A stretch of DNA of 64,000 nucleotides from Bryoerythrophyllum caledonicum (lineage: Eukaryota; Streptophyta; Bryopsida; Pottiales; Pottiaceae): the NCBI GenBank assembly GCA_963971425.1, contig OZ020526.1, forward strand, positions 17,203,173 to 17,267,172, read 5' to 3'. The notes below the pieces were generated by a model that was not told the DNA's origin, did not search any database, and saw only the letters and a program-made list of their open reading frames with translations. The translations under genes and the position numbers were made by a program. Positions 50,157 to 62,176 of the stretch are shown one piece after another. Positions within the stretch are counted from its first letter, which is position 1. Every line of letters begins with the position of its first letter.

Positions 50157-52600
50157 CACTATAAGAAACCCGCGTTTTATGTAATGCGTCGTCAAACATG
50201 TATGAATGTCAAAAAAAACATGCTCTAACGTTGTTGTTGGTGTCACCTAAAATCCGTCTACCTAGACAGGCAAAAAACATGCCAAATTTTACGTGACAGG
50301 GGCGATTTGGGGTTGTTAACATCATGACGTCCAAAAGAACGAGGTCTGAATTGCTTTGAGAAAGGCTCCACGTGGACGGATGTACATGTCCACATAAGCA
50401 ATGATTTCGTTAGGAATTGCCATGTGGGATTTTTTTTCATCCAACATCAATTTGACCGAGCAATGGCGTTAAATTTTGTACTTTCCTGACGTGGATCCCC
50501 TTGGCATGACGTGTATAGTCCATGTCAGCTGGCGTCATCAATTTTTGGGCATTTTATCTCCACTCAGGGTTGTTAGAATTGACGTTAAGTCGAAGATGTC
50601 CATGTTATGGAATACGTTTACCTTAATGATGGCGCGTTTCTTACGACACCACATTGAACATTGAGAGCTGCTGCTGAACGTCAAGAACCCGTCCAGCAAT
50701 ATGTTCACATTTACATTTGCCATGTTGGAGTCCATGTTCACTTGCGCATTCTCTTTGTTTATTTCAATGTTCACTGTAACATGCACAACAAGTATGGCTA
50801 AATATGTGGTGTCCGCTTTAACGAGGACTAAACATGAGTACAAACAAGGCAGGATGTTAGCGTGGATGTGAAAGATGAACATGCCATCAACATCGGCTGT
50901 TGGCTTTTACATTTCCAATGACATGCACGGTGGTGAACCCGACAACACCGTTGTTGTTTTTGTCGTCTATAACAATAAGAAGCAATACATCCTCATGTTC
51001 TACTAAATCCAACTATGACATGTTAAGCATGTCTCATCTAATGCAAAAGAAAATGGGAGATGTTTTTTCAAACATCCCAAAAAACACTGCCTCTACGCTG
51101 TGACGTCAATGAAGTCATGGAAGCAACGCCGCATCACTTCTTTTTGATGGCCTACGTTTTTGTGCTGCTCGGAGCCTGTACGATTATGTAGCCATTCTCA
51201 TAGGATTAGTTTCATAGAATGCGCTATTATATTCCAGAAGAGCACTGTGTATGTGAATTTAAACTTTAGCACATTTGACATTGACAAGCTTGCTTACATT
51301 TGTATTGAAAATAAAATAAAAACCCCTCCAAAAATAAGGAGACTTGTTAGCTTTAACAAAACCTGTGGACAGTGGAGGCTACAGTAGATTTGCTCACTTT
51401 GGTGTTGAGCCATTGCTTCTGCCCGCATAAACCCTCTAATTTGTTGTCTTCGTAGCATGTTGTGGGCGGGTTGATGGCTCACCTTGTGCTTCAGTCGCTT
51501 CCTACAAACAGATGTTAGGCTAGATGTCAATACCAATGTCAATACAACCGTTAGAGCAAATGTCAGGACAAACGTCAGACCACGGCTATTGCAAGGTGGG
51601 CAAGGGATTTGAGGTACTGAAGAGTAATTGAAGTTCTGCACCTGCTCACGGCCTGCACTATACATCAAATCCTAGTACTTGCAAAACATATACATATTTT
51701 TTAATATATTACTCAAGGAAAACAATTTCTTTTACATCTGTCGTCAACCCTAACAAAATACAAACGCCTTCGACATCATATGTAACGTAGACCTGTTTGA
51801 ATGAAAAAGTCATTTGCCCCTTGCCGTCATGGTGAACGACTACATCTCACAACAGACGTCACTTTAGACACCCTACTGATGTCAAATATAACACACATAT
51901 GCTAATTACAACAAGTCCTAAACTAACCAACATCAACATGCGTATCTTTCAAACACAATATTTACAGAGATGGACACTGAAAACCTACCTCCACGACTGT
52001 TCCCTAAGGTCCGCGCTACATTTGCCTTGCTTAGAGCAATTGATCTCATTGTCCTTGTCCTCGGAGACAAGCTCCATTGCTCTTCTTCTCTTCTGCTGAG
52101 ATGACTTTTGATGCGTGGGAGCCTTACCTTTTACTAGAGCCAATCGCTTGCGGTCCTCCCCAGTCTTTAATCTACGCTCTTCCGCTGCGGGCATGTGATT
52201 TCCCTAGAGCAAATCATGGTCTTCCTCATTGGAACTTCTACGAGCATGCAGCGGCACTTCTTTCCGCTTCCCGCTGTGAGACTGAGGTCGAGGCTTGTTG
52301 GATATTGGGTCTCTCCACTTTACAAACAGAACCTCTTCCACTCTGCAACACATGACACACAGCAACGACAAGTCAACCACGTTGGTTTCATGCGCAACAA
52401 CATTAAAACAAACCCAAGATGAAACGATGCTAACAATTTCAAGAATATCTAACAACGCTAAACAACTTCCCACAATCATCAACTCCAAATCGTTGAAATC
52501 CTACTACATTTGGGCGCACATGTCACACATGTTGTTGCACCTCATGGAGCAATGTTGACGACGCTAGGAGGAGCGTGTCCATGACAACAAACAGAGAATT
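50157..52600 (+). mobile_element. CACTA-type element, left end; right end not found
   Basis: CACTATAAGAAAcCCGCGTTTTA at 50157 is the inverted equivalent of the terminus at 4369, and TGT precedes it. The following 2.4 kb is dense in GACGT/ACGTC and TGTCAA/ATGTCA words, as in CACTA subterminal regions. Open frames such as the reverse of 51985-52194 (lysine/arginine-rich) do not resemble a transposase. The right limit is given only as the point where this word pattern fades. Confidence 0.5.
51494..51585 (-). repeat. 12-base tandem repeat inside the CACTA-type region
   Basis: Degenerate 12-base units of the type ATGTCAATACCA, AATGTCAGGACA and AACGTCAGACCA follow one another. Read on the minus strand they encode LTFVLTFALTVVLTLVLTSS, one L-T-x-x set per unit. 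This is most likely a transposase-binding subterminal array and not a protein. Confidence 0.5.
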
Positions 52601-52829
52601 GGCGGCTGGAAGACTGCGCCTTCAAGACGTGTACTATGTATAAGAGATTTCCTCATTATACCCTCGGGATATCCGCTTGTACCCTTGAGATACCCGCCCA
52701 TACCTTGTTAGCGCATCCGCACTGCAGCATATGCAATGCCATCAACAGAGTGATGCAGTCGCGGACCGCGATTCGTAGGGAACAAGTTGCTCGGGAGATC
52801 CACGGGTTACATTGTGGATGGATGGTATT

Positions 52830-53757
52830 GTCGTTGGATGCCATTCAAAGTTAGAAATGGGGACTTCGGGGAGCTTCAAAAAATTTCTAGAAGTTTCTAT
52901 TGACATTAAGATACATGTAAAGAATATTACCTTCTTAGAAGATGTCAAAAAAATTCTTGTCTTTACTGTGAAAAAATATTTTAACTCAAGTCAAACATTT
53001 CTACACATTTTAGGCAAGCGGGGAAAAAAACTTTATCATTTCTACATAAAACCTAGAGATCTTCATGTTTTTCACTTTTTATTTTTTCTACAATAATATG
53101 TGGTGTAAACCTCCTTATTGACTCCTAAGATTATCATTCTAAAACATATTATATTCTCAAAAAAAAATTGTGAATTAAAAAATTTTAACCTCCACTCTTT
53201 ACACACTTGTTTTGAATATGCTACACCCTTCTCTACCTCTAAAAATTGTTCTATATGGAACTAACATCATGCTCAACACAATGGTTAATGAATTAGACCT
53301 TGTGTAGAGCAAAAATTCAATACCAAGTGAAGTCAAAGTCTACTGATATACTGAGACAGGGTTAAAAATGAACCATTTTCTTGACTTCAAACACTATAAT
53401 CTTTCTATCCGTGCAGTCACAGTGTATAAAATTTTGTGAGTATGTTACTTTGTAAGTATTTATAGAGATCCTACGGTCAAAAGGATAAATTTAAGGTTTT
53501 GTTTCCTTCCTTCCTCATTGCACTAGAATCAACAATTTTTACAAAAAATGATCCATTTTCTCTACTTCAAATACTGTAATCTTTCAATCCATGCGGTCAA
53601 AGTGTATGAAATTTTCTGAGTATGTCACTTAAGAAGTCTTAACTAAGATCCTACGGTCAAAACTAAAAATTAAATTTTTTGTTTCATTCCCGACTTATTG
53701 CACAAAAATCAACAATTTTAATGTGTTTTTGTGGGAATTTGTCATAGAAATTTAGGG
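52830..53757 (-). mobile_element. piggyBac-type non-autonomous element (copy D) with internal duplication
   Basis: The reverse complement matches copies A-C, for example AGATCTCTAGGTTTTATGTA (from about 53060) and GGTCAATAAGGAGGTTTACA. The plus-strand right end TTTAGGG at 53757 is followed by TTGA, a decayed TTAA. The left end is not clear. A segment of about 190 bases containing CACTATAATCTTTCTATCC and GATCCTACGGTCAAAA is present twice in tandem, at about 53380-53545 and 53555-53725. No protein is encoded. Confidence 0.65.
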
Positions 53758-53799
53758 TTGAAGAAAAACCTGTGCTGGTCAAGGACCTTCTAAAACTTT

Positions 53800-53960
53800 A
53801 GATACAACACTATAGTAAATTTGTGATTTTCAATACTATATTAAAGATTCTTCAACTAACATCTTTCATTTAGAGGTCATTTCAATATCCCAACGTTATA
53901 ATTTTAGTTTGTAACAACAATATACATGTAGAATATTGTGGACACCAATTGCACGTTTTA
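53800..53960. repeat. Dispersed AT-rich repeat, copy 3
   Basis: It contains AAGATTCTTCAACTAACATC, TTAGAGGTCATTTCAATATC and AATATACATGTAGAATA, matching 30860-31120 and 2460-2720. The downstream 53961-55320 has only short open frames without recognisable features. Confidence 0.5.
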
Positions 53961-55334
53961 AATTAAAGTTCCATGGATTAATCACATTTACAAAATAGCA
54001 AAATGTTAGAAGACACATAACATCATCCAACGAATCCAACACACTTGATCCCCACAACAAAGAGATTTAAGCTTACAAACATTTCTGAGATAAATAAGAG
54101 TCACAATATTATTCACATGTGCTTTATCACCATACTCTACAAATTTAATTTCTTTTCTTTACGGGTAGTAAGAATAACCAGGAAAATGAATGATAGAGTC
54201 ATCATCATCATGAGGACCATTTTTAAGAAATCTCCAAAATAAACAAAAATATTCAAGAGATAATATATAAGAATATAGGGTTTGTGAAAAATATTATAAT
54301 TTCTAGGATCAAATTATTATTTCTTTTAAATCTTTGAAATGAATGTTTAGATAAGTCATAAAAGATATTGCCCGATGATAATTTCAGCAGGCCAATATTC
54401 CTTTAGAGAATTTATCAAAACTTTCATTTAGAAGACTTAAAAAGAAAAGGAGCAGATCTCGTACATGTGCACATGAGCAATCTCCACCGCATTAATCACA
54501 AAAGCAGGCCCGCTTCGCTAAATGTTTTGCATGGAAATAAACTAAAAAAGAAAAGGAGTAATCACAAAAGCGGAGATGAGAATGAGAACTACCAGACAGT
54601 CTCTTCTTGGACCTCCGATCCCGGATCCAAGAAAACTAGCATGCGGCATGCAATCTCAAAATACAGCTCTCCCGCCAAGCTTATTGTTGACTTCACTGCA
54701 CCTTTTCAACTTCCAATACGTGGCCCACGGCTGTGGCCACCAACTCGACATCCTCAACCCACATCTGCCTCATGTACAAGTCCAGTGCTAGTAAGGTACA
54801 AGTCCTGTCCTACCAGTATCCCCATGAGGACGGAAAGTAGTCCAGAATATTAAGTGCAAGCGAGAGTAGTGAAATCAAACAAAGTTTTGTAGTAGAGTTC
54901 AAGCATACCATGTAGAAATTTAGGATGGATCTAGATTAGGGATGATGGGAAGCTGCTATGGAACCGAAATCAATTTTGATCTCGAACCACGTCAAAGGAA
55001 TCAGTGCATGTCAATTCTCATTAAAACTAGTCTTGTCTGTTACAAGGTTGTAATCCTTGTGCTCCAGAATCTTGAGGTTTCGAGGCTCAAACAGGTCAAG
55101 AGCCACAAACCGTTGATTAGGAACTCATCCTATGATTGATCTTGGCACAAATACATACTGCAGTCTGAAACGGTACACTTTGTTTTTCAAGATACAGGCG
55201 CCATTTTTTGCCTGAAGAGGTTGAAAAAAGTTATGATGTCATTGTGCACAGTTCCATAGGTTCTGGCACCATGAAGTTCACTATCAGCTCAAGAAAGTTG
55301 TACCTGCAAGACCAGTTACAAACCAGTTACACAC

Positions 55335-55575
55335 CAGTGCACAACATGGTTGAAACACTACTACAAACACTATCCCAATAGTGTTTCAACCAGTCTCAAG
55401 CATTTTCATGGGCTGGTTGAAACACTATGGAAATAGTGTTTGAAATAGTGTTTCAAAGGTAGTGTTTCAACCATGTTGAAACACTACTATGTTGAAACAC
55501 TATAGCTGCGACAGTGTTCCAACATCTTGGAACACTTGTAGATGTAGCTGCGATAGTGTTTCAACATCTCCACAT
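55335..55575. repeat. Cluster of inverted GTGTTTCAAC/GTTGAAACAC words
   Basis: The 12-base word TAGTGTTTCAAC or its inverse GTTGAAACACTA occurs about ten times in 240 bases, in mixed orientation (for example near 55378, 55418, 55435, 55465, 55482, 55497 and 55553). Neighbouring opposite copies could form many alternative hairpins. No open frame explains it. It lies just 3' of the LRR exon series. Confidence 0.75.
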
Positions 55576-55930
55576 TCGTAGATATTGGACACCAAGGAAG
55601 AATCTCTAATTCAGTGGATTACAGTATCTAAAATCTGGAGATTCCAATGTCTCAAATCCCTAGATTTTAGTATTTCGGACCCGTAGATTGCATAGACAAA
55701 ATTCGTAAATCTCACTTGTCCAAACATAGATTATAGACCTGCAAACCGTAGATATTCAAGCATTCAATCTGTAGATATTCAAGCATTCAATCCATAGATT
55801 CAAAACATTTGAGAAGTGGAATTCAAACAATTGATCCATAGATTTCACAGTTATAATTTACATATTACGAACTTGTGATCCATAGATTACCTATCCCTCC
55901 ATCCAAATACCCGTAGATTTTCTAAAATCT
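55576..55930 (+). repeat. Scattered array of (C/G)NTAGATT words
   Basis: CGTAGATT, CATAGATT or close variants recur roughly every 20-40 bases, about a dozen times, often as CCGTAGATTT or CCATAGATTC. One unit, GTAGATATTCAAGCATTCAA, is repeated twice in tandem (55747-55792). This array directly follows the GTTTCAAC cluster, with no overlap of motifs. Confidence 0.6.
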
Positions 55931-56076
55931 ATTAATATGCCTTGTTCTTCCAGCATCCCGAGGGAGTTCTACATGCTAAATTCCGTAGTATTCCTGCAGT
56001 AGAAAAAACTTTATGTGAGATTCAAAGTCTACTGAATGTGAGATTGTAACCACGAGGATGCGATCGGTGAGCTTAC

Positions 56077-56954
56077 ACGAGCCACGAGGCTTCCAAGTCG
56101 AAACTTGGGGTAGCTTCCATTGAAGTAGTTGCAATATCTGCGAGATAACAGCCACAAATCAACACCTTCCAAGTAAAACCTCAAAACGACGCCAAATTCG
56201 ATACAAGTACTTACAAGCTCATATTGGCTTTCGTTGCCTTGACCAACGGAGGCGTCGCTATCAGATTAGGAAGCGAGTCTTGAAGCGAGTTCCTCGACAA
56301 GTCCCTGTGGACAGCAATCACATGAGCACGTATACAAACAATCATATCAATGTAACGATTCATGATCAGAACTTACAATAGCTCAATGGGGATATTCACC
56401 ACCCAATCCGGAAAGAAGCCAGAAAGAGTATTTTGACCCAAATGCCTGCGCACTGACCATGAACACGCGACGTCAAACTCCCACGTATTCGATAGGGTTT
56501 TGAACAAGCTTATATTTCAAAATGCGAGTAATGTGCTTACAACTGCTTTAAGGATGTCATCGCCTGCCAACTTGATGGAATGTATCCCGTGAGGTCGTTA
56601 TTGTATATCAGCCTGCATCGCATCGTAGAGAGTGAGAAAAGCTGGAGCAAAATCATTTAAAAACATGGTCGACTCGGAAGCTTAATTATATCGAACTTAC
56701 AGTCTGCTTATGTTCCTCATGTTTCCCCACGATGAAGGGAGCCCACCCCAAAGCGTGATCGAATGCATATTCCTGCAAATGATGAATCAACATGAACCTT
56801 AGCCAAATGCTCATGTTCAAATCATAACGTGATCGCAGTTTACAGCTTCACGGAATGGGTCTCTACGAAAGGATTCACTTCCAAGTATTGCAGGTTCACC
56901 AGACTGCCGAACTCAGGTGGAATTGGCGATTTATATTGACTGCCCCACAAAGTC
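56077..56954 (-). CDS. LRR receptor-type gene fragment, one repeat per exon
   Basis: A run of minus-strand exons each encodes about one leucine-rich repeat. They are 56954 to about 56883 (LWGSQYKSPIPPEFGSLVNL), 56772-56701 (72 bp, SITLWGGLPSSWGNMRNIS), 56612-56541 (72 bp, IYNNDLTGYIPSSWQAMTSL), 56445-56377 (NTLSGFFPDWVVNIPIE), 56304-56215 (SRNSLQDSLPNLIATPP) and 56137-56077 (YCNYFNGSYPKF). Most begin after CAG and end at GTAAG with the same phase, as in LRR receptor kinases of subfamily VIII. No malectin-like, membrane or kinase part was found on either side. The first exon lacks a clear donor, so this is a partial or decayed gene. Confidence 0.65.
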
Positions 56955-57558
56955 CTACAAGCATTAATGACGAACAGGCGTCGGTCAAAACTCTAAAGAC
57001 GGCCAACTGATTATGTTTCAGACTGCTCTAAATTCCAAGTACAGCTGCAGCGTCATTTACAACTGAAATCGCTCCACATGCATCATGTTTCCACTACATG
57101 AGCACATGCAGGCCGCTTCACCACTCGAGGATCTGATGGTCATTCTGCATCACAGCACAAGCCTATGATTAAGGAGATCACTTACTGGGGACAGGATCTC
57201 TACTCCATCACAACATATCTTGAGTATTCGTCCCATTCACCTGCAACCGGTGCTTCGTATCCTACGCACATGCCGACTTAAAAGATCAGCCAGCTTAGCC
57301 AAGTGAATCACAAAGTTTGAAGCATGAGACCTGCATGGTATTGACTCTAGTAGCCAGTCATAAGCTTTGGCTTGAGTGGATAGAATGTCGTGACAGTCAA
57401 CTAACAAACGCATATATCGTAAGAATCTGTTAAGAAATAGGTATCCGTGAAAACAGTGTCACAGCTTCGCCTATACTACCAATTTTCCATTCTCCTGCCA
57501 CTAGAGAGACACCATACTTCTAAATGTCAAGACATGGGGGATTGAGTCACCACCAACA

Positions 57559-59510
57559 TCATTCGATATTTATTTTCTTCTCCGCTGCACACATGACGAG
57601 CTCTTCCACTTCGCGATCAGTAGGATCGATATTGTCATGCTCTTGGCGCTGCAAGCAATCACAATTTTTTTGCAATAATTTTGTAACAATTAAATACTAC
57701 ATAAATACCGATAAACATCAGCAAATACTTACATATCTGTGTCGAATTTGAACTACGCCACCCCGTCCCGCGTGCGCTCGACATTTGATATGTTCTCTTG
57801 CTTTTTCCAATCTCTTGCACCTCATGAGAAACTTTTCATCTCTCATCATTCTCTTCACCTCATTTTGGTCTTTGCCTACTCTTGAATTTTTTTCTTTCGC
57901 AATTTTCATTATCCTTGTTTTTTTGTTCCTCAAAGTAGCATGCATCTTCTCAAATGCCCAAGCGGTGGACCAACCGCCTGAAAATTCTTTTCTTGCAGAC
58001 TCTACTATCAACTCTAGAGTTTTTACAGCCACAGTTTCCCGGTGACCCCCCAGAGGAAAAATTTCCCGAATTTTTGAAGAAAGAAAATTTAACAGCTCCC
58101 GATAACCTTTCCCATTCGGCCGTCCAAATGCTGTAGTTTCCACCACCCACTTCCCCTCTGAATCCTTCACTGGTTTCGCCTGATTTCGAAGACCCCCTAG
58201 TTTCTTTGCTCTCTCTTTCAACAACACATCCCTATGTGCTGGATTGAGTGGCGTAACCTGTAATAAAGCGACAGCCACAAATTTAGTACAAATTAATTGG
58301 TTCATTCACTTAAATATCATATTACAATCATTTAACATCACTTTCACTTGAACATGTACTTCTTATAAATAATTAAACATACAACCAAACGTACATAGTA
58401 CAGAACAATGAAAAACCAAATCAATACTCATACCTCAGTTGGTTCGTAAGAAGAGCATGGTTCAGTTGGTTCGTGAGAAGAGCATGGTTCAGTTGGTTCG
58501 TGAGAAGAGCATGGTTCCATGACAGGTAAGGATTCGATACGCTCCATCATGATAACATCATCATTCATGAGAAATGTTATCAATATCAATGTTTCTTTTC
58601 CATCCACCTCTCCCTATCCAATTCCATGTCAAACCAAAAAAATTAAAAACCACTTCAACAAACAATAAGCACTTGAGATCATATATTGAGACATATCAAA
58701 GTTTATAAGATTAAATGATTTTTACTCAGAAATAAAAATTGGTGAAATTGCTTTGAAATTGTAACCAAATGGATATAATGCAGAAATAAGTATATTTCAA
58801 TAAAAAAACAAACACTATACAATTTAAATTTCACCTGAATAATCTCCGCTACAATTCGGCCACACTCTCCTTTTGAAAATTCACTTTCGTCTTCAAAACG
58901 GTTCATCAAAGTTCCCAAGTTCTTGATGTCAGAACCGTACTCTGCCTCAAAAAACATCTCCATGTACATGAGCACATCACGCACGACCGCTTCAAAATTC
59001 ACTTCAATGCCCAAGAATGTTCCATAAGCGGTTGAAATGTTCCCTGCACAAATTCAACTTCATATTGAAATGAGACGCTAATTCACCAAAGGTAGTGTCA
59101 TTGAAGAAAGTAGCTCCTCAATATATTTTACTCACCCATTTGGGTAGCAAGGAAATCTTTGAGATGACAGGGTGATTTGCCATAAGCCCCTACAAGATAG
59201 ATTTTATAATTATTCCAAAAATCTCTAACACTGCAACATTCACATCACAAACAATAAAGTAATAAGTACATTAAAAGAGAAAAATATAAAATATAAAGAA
59301 TGATGAAGATGATATAAAATGACATGTAGTATACTTCAACTACGATCAACTAAACATACTTCAAAACATAATCACATAAGAGACGGTTGAACAAGTATAC
59401 CTGAAATTTAGCTCGTGAAGTGCTAAATTCTCAAAAGATTTGGGGGTCAACGGAATTTTCTTTGCTTCTGCAATTTCCTTCAATGTGGAAATCAGCACAT
59501 GCGGGTCCAT
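57559..59510 (-). CDS. Unrecognised six-exon gene, 402 residues
   Basis: Exons 59510-59401, 59230-59136, 59043-58835, 58613-58434, 58257-57733 and 57648-57559 are all bounded by AG/GT and stay in one frame (1,209 bases). The protein starts MDPHVLISTLKEIAEAKKIPL, continues VRDFWNNYKIYLVGAYGKSP, AVVRDVLMYMEMFFEAEYGSD and GECGRIVAEII. It then carries three EPCSSHEPT-type repeats, a basic helical domain (KIREIFPLGGHRETVAVKTL, GGWSTAWAFEKMHATLRNKKTR, RMMRDEKFLMRCKRLEKARE) and a short acidic end, CAAEKKINIE. ATG lies exactly at an acceptor (CTTGCAG), so an upstream exon is possible. I recognise no family. The ULP2 gene is upstream on the same strand. Confidence 0.65.
58436..58517 (-). repeat. 27-base tandem repeat in the coding sequence (three units)
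   Basis: Three copies of a 27-base unit (plus strand CAGTTGGTTCGTGAGAAGAG then CATGGTT) encode EPCSSHEPT, EPCSSHEPT and EPCSSYEPT within exon 4 of the unrecognised gene. A single base differs in one unit, so the expansion is recent. The unit keeps the frame. Confidence 0.8.
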
Positions 59511-61250
59511 CTGCAAGAATTCAAGTATAGGATTCAAAAAACACCAATCTCACGTTGTATAACTCATCACTCGTGAGGAAAATCCCTGACACAACCTGCA
59601 TCACAACTAAGTCACATCCAGGTAAGAATCTGCATAACTCCAACGTCAAATACACAACCAACTTGGAAAGCTCAAAGAGCAAAACGAGCAACCACCATTT
59701 GATATAAAGTCCACCAATTCGTTCAAGCGCTTGCAAAGCCAGACAGCGAATCCCAAGGCAACATGGTGGCGAAGGTAACCACGACCACAATGAGGCATGA
59801 ATCAATAAACAGTGGACTTCAAATGGAGCAACTCAAGGACAAGATATCAAACCTTCCACAATCCCCGTCAAACATACCCGGGCTCTAGTAGCCGTGTAAA
59901 CCAATGCTTGCTCAAACGGTTCTCGCTAGTCACAGCTCCAAGCGCTCGAACGACTGGATGCTTCAAAGTCTTTTTTTCTGTTTAGTACACTCAAAATATG
60001 AGCACTCACTTGTAAACGGAAAAGACAGGCCGATACGCATGATGCATTTCACCACGGTGCCAGCCCAACGCTCTAGCTACTTGCAAGCACAGGCGTCTAT
60101 TTCTACTGTTCCACAAAACTAAATACATGATTCCAAGGAGCTCCAACTGATGGCTGATCATCATCTTATCCATCTCCAGCTGCCAGATTGTAGAAGCTCC
60201 TTGTTATAAGCACACAAGAAGGCGGAAGATGGTCGTCAGTCAGCCACACTACAAGGATTCTCGAGAAAGAAGCCTCTCAACCTTGTATAGACCATCAACA
60301 GCATCACGCCTCCACGCTAATCACATCATCGCCAATTCCTCTGCCTTGTCGATATCACCAGCCTCAGTATAACCCACTCGGATTCTCGTCACACTGGACT
60401 GTACAACCATTTCATACACCACAGAAAACCTAATTTCCATCAAAAAGCATCAACACTAACTGAATCACGAATTTCCCTCGCTCAGTCCACATCTCCCAGA
60501 GCCGACTACACTTCAAGTCCTGTCCACACCAATTTGCAGTTAACTATTTGCCCCAGAAACCACACTTTCTTCATTTCCGTAACGCCAATCAATACCGTTA
60601 AAAGAAGATCACCACCACGACTCACGAAAACCGTAACAAACTGCAAACAACCTAAAACCATGCTCCCAAAACCCTGAAACCTGGATGCTACAACCACTCG
60701 CCTCAACCTCAAAAACCCACCATGAGAAATAGGACAGTCACACCAGATGCTCGAATTCCAATCCCCCCAAACACAAACCGGGCAAAATTGACGAAGTGAA
60801 CCACCGAACTCAACAAACTCGACCCATTAAACCATCCAAACCCTCCCGAATTCCACACTAACATAAACAACATATGCAAGTCCCACAAAGGAAAAAACCC
60901 ACCACCGCCACGAGTGAAAAAAAAGACGCCAACACATAACCAACAAACAAAGCTCAAAATCCAACAACAGAGCACCCACACGAAAGCCCAAGGTCACAAC
61001 CTCCCAAACCAGACCACCCCAAAAAAAACCCACTTGAGAGAAACATCCCCCAACCCATGTGAAACGGAAAATCCTTAAACCCCACCAAATGGAAATACAC
61101 ACCTGACCCAATCGTGCAAACTCCCCCCACAGCTGGTTAGGTCCGAGAGCGAGGCAAGCTCCAGATGGGGAGAGTCTGAAGGTCCTTCTCCTTGGCAGCA
61201 ACCCACTGACTCCCTCCTTGGTCTGCAATTCACTATGTTACTCTCCCCAA
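59511..61250. other. No supported gene; C/A-rich stretch
   Basis: Upstream of the 402-residue gene. Plus-strand 60400-61100 is rich in C and A (AACCCAC-like) and poor in G and T. It could hold a 5' UTR exon and intron of that gene, given the acceptor at its first coding exon. No domain was seen in either strand. Confidence 0.4.
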
Positions 61251-61304
61251 CTCTCTCTCTCTCTCTCTCTCTCTCGCTCTCTCTCTCGCTCTCTCTCTCT
61301 CTCT
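61251..61304 (+). repeat. (CT)n microsatellite
   Basis: About 54 bases of CT repeat with two CG interruptions. CT-rich repeats are common near plant promoters. DNA from 61305 to 62176 shows no supported gene. Confidence 0.95.
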
Positions 61305-62176
61305 TGTCTTTGTTACTAGGCCTATACATAATTCATTCAGAATTCATACAAAAAGCACTTTCTATAAAGCCAGGACTTGGACGCTATGAACCCCAGAACT
61401 CTATTTCCAACTCAAGTCCATATGATTCCTTAAGCCGTTCCTCCATGGACAATGCCACATGCTACTTAAATTTAGCAACAAATAATTCAATAGTGCTCAT
61501 TTGCTACCGGTCACGACTTAATTGCTCATGTAGAGCAAACTATGCAAGGACATTACTCGTCTGCACTACTACATAGAAGATGCATGCAGAAGAAAAACAC
61601 TTGAATCAGAAATTCTTTCCCTTTTTCTCTTTTGATATCCCAGATGGCCATTCAAAATCGAAAGCAACATCCATGCCAGTCCTGCTGCAACTGCCGTATG
61701 ACTTTAGATCTCTTATTCACGTATTTGTTGAAATTATCTTGGCAGTTTGGGGTTAAAACATAGTCTTCTGATTAATTGTATAAATACTACTAAGGTTGTA
61801 AAACACGGTACCCTATAATACCGCCTATGAACAAGTGCGATTTTTTCCTATCAATGTCACTAAGCAATTAAAATTAAAATTAAATATATGCAGTTGGAAA
61901 ATTTGGAAGTATCACGCAATATATCACAAGAACCGCAGTGGCTTGATGTATTGAGCTTTTTTAGATTTTTGTCAAACATTGTATATGCAATCAATTTCAT
62001 ACCAGGCATTGCAAACTCTTTTTTGAAAAGAATCATCAATAGTTGTGAAGAGGTTACATGACAAGAATTTTGATTTTATGCTTTGTACAATTATTAATAT
62101 GCAACATGAGCAATCAATCACATGTATAAATATAGAAAAAATATTCAAGAGACAAGAAAAACAATCCTCCATATAC

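Noticed and set aside
51294-51668. Hydrophobic minus-strand frame with LTFVLTFALTVVLTLVLT
   Set aside because: The pattern comes from a 12-base DNA repeat, so a membrane protein is unlikely.
61075-61329. Arg/Glu/Ser repeat protein on the minus strand
   Set aside because: It is a translation of the CT/GA microsatellite.
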